Assembly (NCBI GenBank): GCA_903909415.1 | Contig: CAIVVS010000070.1 | Location: 1 to 11,414, forward strand | From: an uncultured Pseudomonadota bacterium | GTDB taxonomy: Bacteria; Pseudomonadota; Gammaproteobacteria; Burkholderiales; SG8-39 | Reading direction: 5' to 3' | Length of the DNA: 11,414 nucleotides | In this document: one piece after another, positions 9,348 through 11,414 of the stretch | How the letters are laid out: each line of letters begins with the position of its first letter | How positions within the stretch are numbered: the stretch's first letter is position 1 | Notes under the pieces: model-generated | Seen by the model: the letters and a program-made list of their open reading frames with translations, nothing else | Told to the model about the DNA's origin: nothing | The model's database searches: none | Translations under genes and position numbers: made by a program

Positions 9348-9371
9348 CAGGGCGCCGCCTGCTGCGCCCTG
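9348..9371 (+). terminator. Hairpin after the activator gene, weak terminator candidate
   Basis: CAGGGCGC (9348-9355) pairs perfectly with GCGCCCTG (9364-9371) across an 8-nt loop, starting 5 nt after the TGA of the response regulator. No T-run follows. It is well placed to end the five-gene operon or slow 3' decay, but it lacks the poly-U part of an intrinsic terminator. Confidence 0.4.
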
Positions 9372-9379
9372 GGTGAACC

Positions 9380-9415
9380 GGGAAAGTTTCCCCGCAGGGT
9401 TGGGGAATTTTCCCC
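9380..9415 (+). promoter_or_regulatory. Paired palindromes, candidate upstream activator sites
   Basis: GGGAAAGTTTCCC (9380-9392, perfect around a central G) and GGGGAATTTTCCCC (9402-9415, perfect 6-nt arms around TT) are two versions of one palindrome. Their centres are about 22 bp apart, close to two turns of the helix, so both would face the same side of the DNA. They lie roughly 80-110 bp upstream of the -24 element of the sigma-54 promoter, the usual range for NtrC-type enhancers. The encoded activator with its Fis-like helix-turn-helix is the natural candidate ligand. Seen: the symmetry and spacing. Inferred: the binding protein. Confidence 0.55.
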
Positions 9416-9467
9416 GAAAACGCGCGATGGCATGGCGCGGATGAAATGGAAACAACAACAAAAACAG

Positions 9468-9479
9468 CTACTTAAGTAG
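9468..9479. promoter_or_regulatory. 12-bp perfect palindrome just upstream of the sigma-54 promoter
   Basis: CTACTTAAGTAG is a perfect palindrome followed by TTTT and preceded by an A/C-rich stretch (9450-9466). It lies 13 bp before the GG of the -24 box, between the paired upstream palindromes and the promoter. Such a place could hold a second regulator's operator. The A-rich stretch before it could help bend the DNA, although I see no clear IHF consensus. An RNA hairpin role is unlikely because it is upstream of the expected transcription start. Confidence 0.4.
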
Positions 9480-9491
9480 TTTTCGGCGAGC

Positions 9492-9507
9492 TGGCAAGGC
9501 TCGTGCT
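9492..9507 (+). promoter_or_regulatory. Sigma-54 (-24/-12) promoter of the VCBS adhesin gene
   Basis: TGGCAAGGCTCGTGCT closely follows the sigma-54 consensus TGGCACG-N4-TTGCT. GG is at 9493-9494 and GC at 9505-9506 with exactly 10 nt between, and it differs from consensus at two positions only. Initiation would be near 9518, leaving a leader of about 34 nt before the ATG at 9552. A sigma-54 activator gene ends 150 bp upstream, which makes a chance match less likely. Confidence 0.72.
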
Positions 9508-9541
9508 CCATGCGTCCCGTGCAGTCCCTTTCCATGACTAC

Positions 9542-9545
9542 GGAG
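9542..9545 (+). promoter_or_regulatory. Shine-Dalgarno that decides the adhesin start
   Basis: GGAG lies 6 nt before the ATG at 9552. The alternative in-frame ATG at 9534 has only CCCTTTCC in front of it. The downstream start is therefore preferred. Confidence 0.65.
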
Positions 9546-9551
9546 CGCGCA

Positions 9552-11414
9552 ATGGCCGAGAACAAAGACAAGTCCAAATCCGAGAGCGAACTGGCCGAGC
9601 AGGCCCGCTTGGGTGTGATCCTGACCGGTGGTGCGAAGGCGGACAAGTTGCAGGGCACCTCGCGCAACGACGTGCTGGACGGGGGCGCGGGCAGCGACGA
9701 GGTCAATGCCGGGTCGGGCAATGACACGCTGGTCTACACCATGGCGCAGAACGCCGGCGCGCGTGACCGCTACGACGGTGGCTCGGATACCGACACGCTG
9801 CGCCTGAACTTCACCGCAGCCGAGTGGGCGAGCGCCGGGGTCCGTGCGGACGTCGCGCGCTACCTGGCCTTCCTGTCGCCGGCGGGCGCAGGCAGGGGCG
9901 ACGACGGCCGCGAGCGCAGGGAAGGTTTGGGCGAGTGGTTTTCTTTCCGGGCCTTCGGGCTGGAGGTGCGCAACGTCGAGACGCTGCAGGTCTACGTCAA
10001 CGGCGTGCTGACCGACCCGACGGGCGGTGCGGTCGTGAACCATGCGCCGGTAGTCACCAACACCGCGGCTGCGCTGGTCGGCGCGGTGACCGAGGATGCG
10101 GTGCTCACGACCGGCGGGCAGTTGAGCGCGAGCGACGTGGATGCCGGGGCAACGCTCGTCTGGAGCGTGCAGGGCGCGGCACTCGGCGCGTACGGCCGCC
10201 TGGCGGTGAACGGCGCCACCGGGCAGTGGACCTACACCCTGGACAACGGTGCGGCCGCGGTGCAATCGCTGGCCGCCGGCGCCACGCGCAACGAGAACTT
10301 CACCGTGCGCGTCACCGACGACAAGGGCGCCTTCGTCGACCAGGTCGTGACGGTGACGGTGACCGGGACCAACGACGCGGCGGTGCTGTCCTCGGCCGTG
10401 GCGGTGCTGGCCGAAACCGATGCGGTGCTCAGCACCGGCGGCACGCTCACGATTGCCGACATCGACAGCCCGCAGGCCTTCGTGGCGCAGACAAACGTGG
10501 CCGGGGCCAACGGGACGTTCTCGGTCACCAGCGCGGGGGTGTGGACCTACACCGCCAACAGCGCGTTCGACAGCCTGGGAGCGGGGCAGTCGGTGTCGGA
10601 CCTGTTCACGGTCGCCGCGGCCGACGGCACCACCACCACCGTGCGGGTGACCATCAACGGCACCAATGACGCCGCGGTGATCACTGGTGTATCGACGGGC
10701 TACCTCGAGACCGATGCGCCTATCCTGGTCGCGGGCAAGTACGACATCTCGGACGTGGACGGTCCCTCGGCGTTCGTCGCGCAGAGCGGCATAGCCGGGG
10801 CGCTCGGGTTGGGGCGGTTCTCGATCGACGCAGCCGGCAACTGGACCTTCCTGGCCAACAGTGCTTTCAATGAACTCGCGCCGGGACAGTCCATCTACGA
10901 CTACGCGCCGGTATATGCGGCCGACGGCACGTCGGTCATGCTCAATGTGACCATCAACGGCACCAACGACGCGGCGGTGATCGGCGGCATCAGCCAGGTG
11001 GCGGCTTCTGAAGGCGACGGTCCGCTCAGCATCGGTGCGACGCTGAGCGCCACCGACGTGGACAGTCCGGCCACCTTTGTCGCGCAGTCGGGCGTGGCGG
11101 GCAGCAATGGCTACGGTGTCTTCTCCGTCAACGCGGCGGGGTCGTGGACGTACAACCTGAACTCGGCGCACGACGAGTTCATTGAAGGGCAGGTCTACAC
11201 CGACAGCTTCACCGTGGTGACGGCAGATGGCACGCAGCAGGTGGTCACCGTGACCATCACGGGGACGAATGACGCGGCGGTGATCAGCGGCAGCTCTAGC
11301 GCCAGCCTGACCGAGACCGATGCGGCGCTGTCCACCAGCGGCGCGCTGAGCGCGACGGACGTGGACGGTTCCGCTGCCTTCGTCGCACAGGCGAACGTGG
11401 CGGGCAGCAACGGC
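9552..11414 (+). CDS. Large VCBS-repeat RTX adhesin, type I secretion substrate (3' end outside window)
   Basis: The frame stays open for 621 codons from the ATG at 9552 to the right edge, so the protein is much longer. It begins with a hydrophilic, signal-less stretch (MAENKDKSKSESELAEQARL), as expected for type I secretion, where the signal is C-terminal. Residues 24-62 contain RTX-like Gly/Asp blocks (DVLDGGAGSDEVNAGSGNDT) that should bind calcium. A further DRYDGGSDTDTLRL and a conserved-looking AEWASAG...ADVARYLAFL segment follow. From about residue 155 there are tandem VCBS/cadherin-like domains of about 100 residues, each closing with GTNDAAV (at 272, 370, 470 and 571). No cysteine occurs in the visible part, usual for such adhesins. 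The protein likely promotes surface attachment or biofilm formation and is exported by the TolC/ABC/HlyD genes upstream; this is inferred from family and context. Expression is probably sigma-54 dependent. Confidence 0.88.
   Translation, partial: MAENKDKSKSESELAEQARLGVILTGGAKADKLQGTSRNDVLDGGAGSDEVNAGSGNDTLVYTMAQNAGARDRYDGGSDTDTLRLNFTAAEWASAGVRADVARYLAFLSPAGAGRGDDGRERREGLGEWFSFRAFGLEVRNVETLQVYVNGVLTDPTGGAVVNHAPVVTNTAAALVGAVTEDAVLTTGGQLSASDVDAGATLVWSVQGAALGAYGRLAVNGATGQWTYTLDNGAAAVQSLAAGATRNENFTVRVTDDKGAFVDQVVTVTVTGTNDAAVLSSAVAVLAETDAVLSTGGTLTIADIDSPQAFVAQTNVAGANGTFSVTSAGVWTYTANSAFDSLGAGQSVSDLFTVAAADGTTTTVRVTINGTNDAAVITGVSTGYLETDAPILVAGKYDISDVDGPSAFVAQSGIAGALGLGRFSIDAAGNWTFLANSAFNELAPGQSIYDYAPVYAADGTSVMLNVTINGTNDAAVIGGISQVAASEGDGPLSIGATLSATDVDSPATFVAQSGVAGSNGYGVFSVNAAGSWTYNLNSAHDEFIEGQVYTDSFTVVTADGTQQVVTVTITGTNDAAVISGSSSASLTETDAALSTSGALSATDVDGSAAFVAQANVAGSNG
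10386..11414 (+). repeat. Imperfect tandem repeat of about 300 bp (VCBS units)
   Basis: Three full units (10386-10679, 10680-10979, 10980-11282) and the start of a fourth (11283 on) are visible, spaced 294, 300 and 303 bp. A more divergent unit precedes them (about 10021-10385). Each unit shares D(I/V)D or DVD, a FVAQ block followed by (V/I)AG, W(T)(Y/F), a DGT turn, and GTNDAAV with a following Ile in most. The units are clearly related in protein but differ at many bases, so they are old duplications and not a recent slippage array. The array probably continues past the window. Confidence 0.85.

Noticed and set aside
9534..9551. Earlier in-frame ATG for the VCBS gene
   Set aside because: It has no Shine-Dalgarno, while GGAG is well placed for the ATG at 9552. 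The difference is only six residues.
10042..10062. TAAA-type di-alanine in the adhesin linker as a possible LapG cleavage site
   Set aside because: The sequence NTAAAL does not fit the (T/A/P)AA(G/V) pattern, lies right against the first VCBS unit, and no LapG gene is present in the window.
9468..11171. Open frame of 567 codons on the minus strand opposite the VCBS gene
   Set aside because: The plus-strand frame shows RTX and repeated GTNDAAV units with regular spacing. The minus frame only reflects those repeats in low-complexity Arg/Val/Gly sequence.
10386..11414. CRISPR array or mobile repeat
   Set aside because: The 300-bp periodicity is in frame, protein-level and divergent in bases; there are no short identical repeats with unique spacers and no transposase genes.

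Overview
The window is high-GC, gene-dense DNA from a Gram-negative proteobacterium. I would guess a beta- or gammaproteobacterium, judging by codon use, the tripartite type I secretion genes and a sigma-54 activator. This is an inference; no rRNA or taxon marker is present. All genes I can support read on the + strand.

Layout. (1) Positions 2-1789 hold three small exported or membrane proteins: an unrecognised secreted protein cut by the window start, a two-helix membrane protein with a C-terminal SHOCT-like motif, and a periplasmic DUF3047-type protein. The junction of the last two carries two perfect inverted repeats. (2) Positions 1790-1961 are an AT-rich gap with a plausible sigma-70 promoter. 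(3) Positions 1962-9342 are a tight five-gene operon: a TolC-like outer-membrane channel, a LapB/LssB-like ABC exporter and an HlyD-like adaptor (a complete type I secretion machine), then a membrane histidine kinase and an NtrC-like sigma-54 activator. Junctions are 4-nt overlaps or gaps of 2-7 nt. (4) Positions 9343-9551 are a regulatory gap with two GGGGAAA/TTTCCCC-type palindromes about two helical turns apart, a 12-bp perfect palindrome, and a near-consensus -24/-12 sigma-54 promoter. (5) Positions 9552 to the window end are the start of a large adhesin-like gene with an N-terminal RTX-type glycine/aspartate block followed by tandem VCBS-type repeats of about 100 residues. It stays open through the right edge.

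Inferred logic. The five-gene operon builds a type I exporter and its own two-component sensor. The sensor's activator probably binds the paired palindromes downstream of its own gene and switches on the adjacent adhesin through the sigma-54 promoter. The adhesin is then exported by the TolC/ABC/HlyD machine. The secretion parts and the VCBS substrate are familiar families. The most distinctive part is a self-contained substrate switch: a local kinase/activator pair co-transcribed with the exporter and a sigma-54 promoter on the substrate gene, with none of the usual LapD/LapG release genes visible here.
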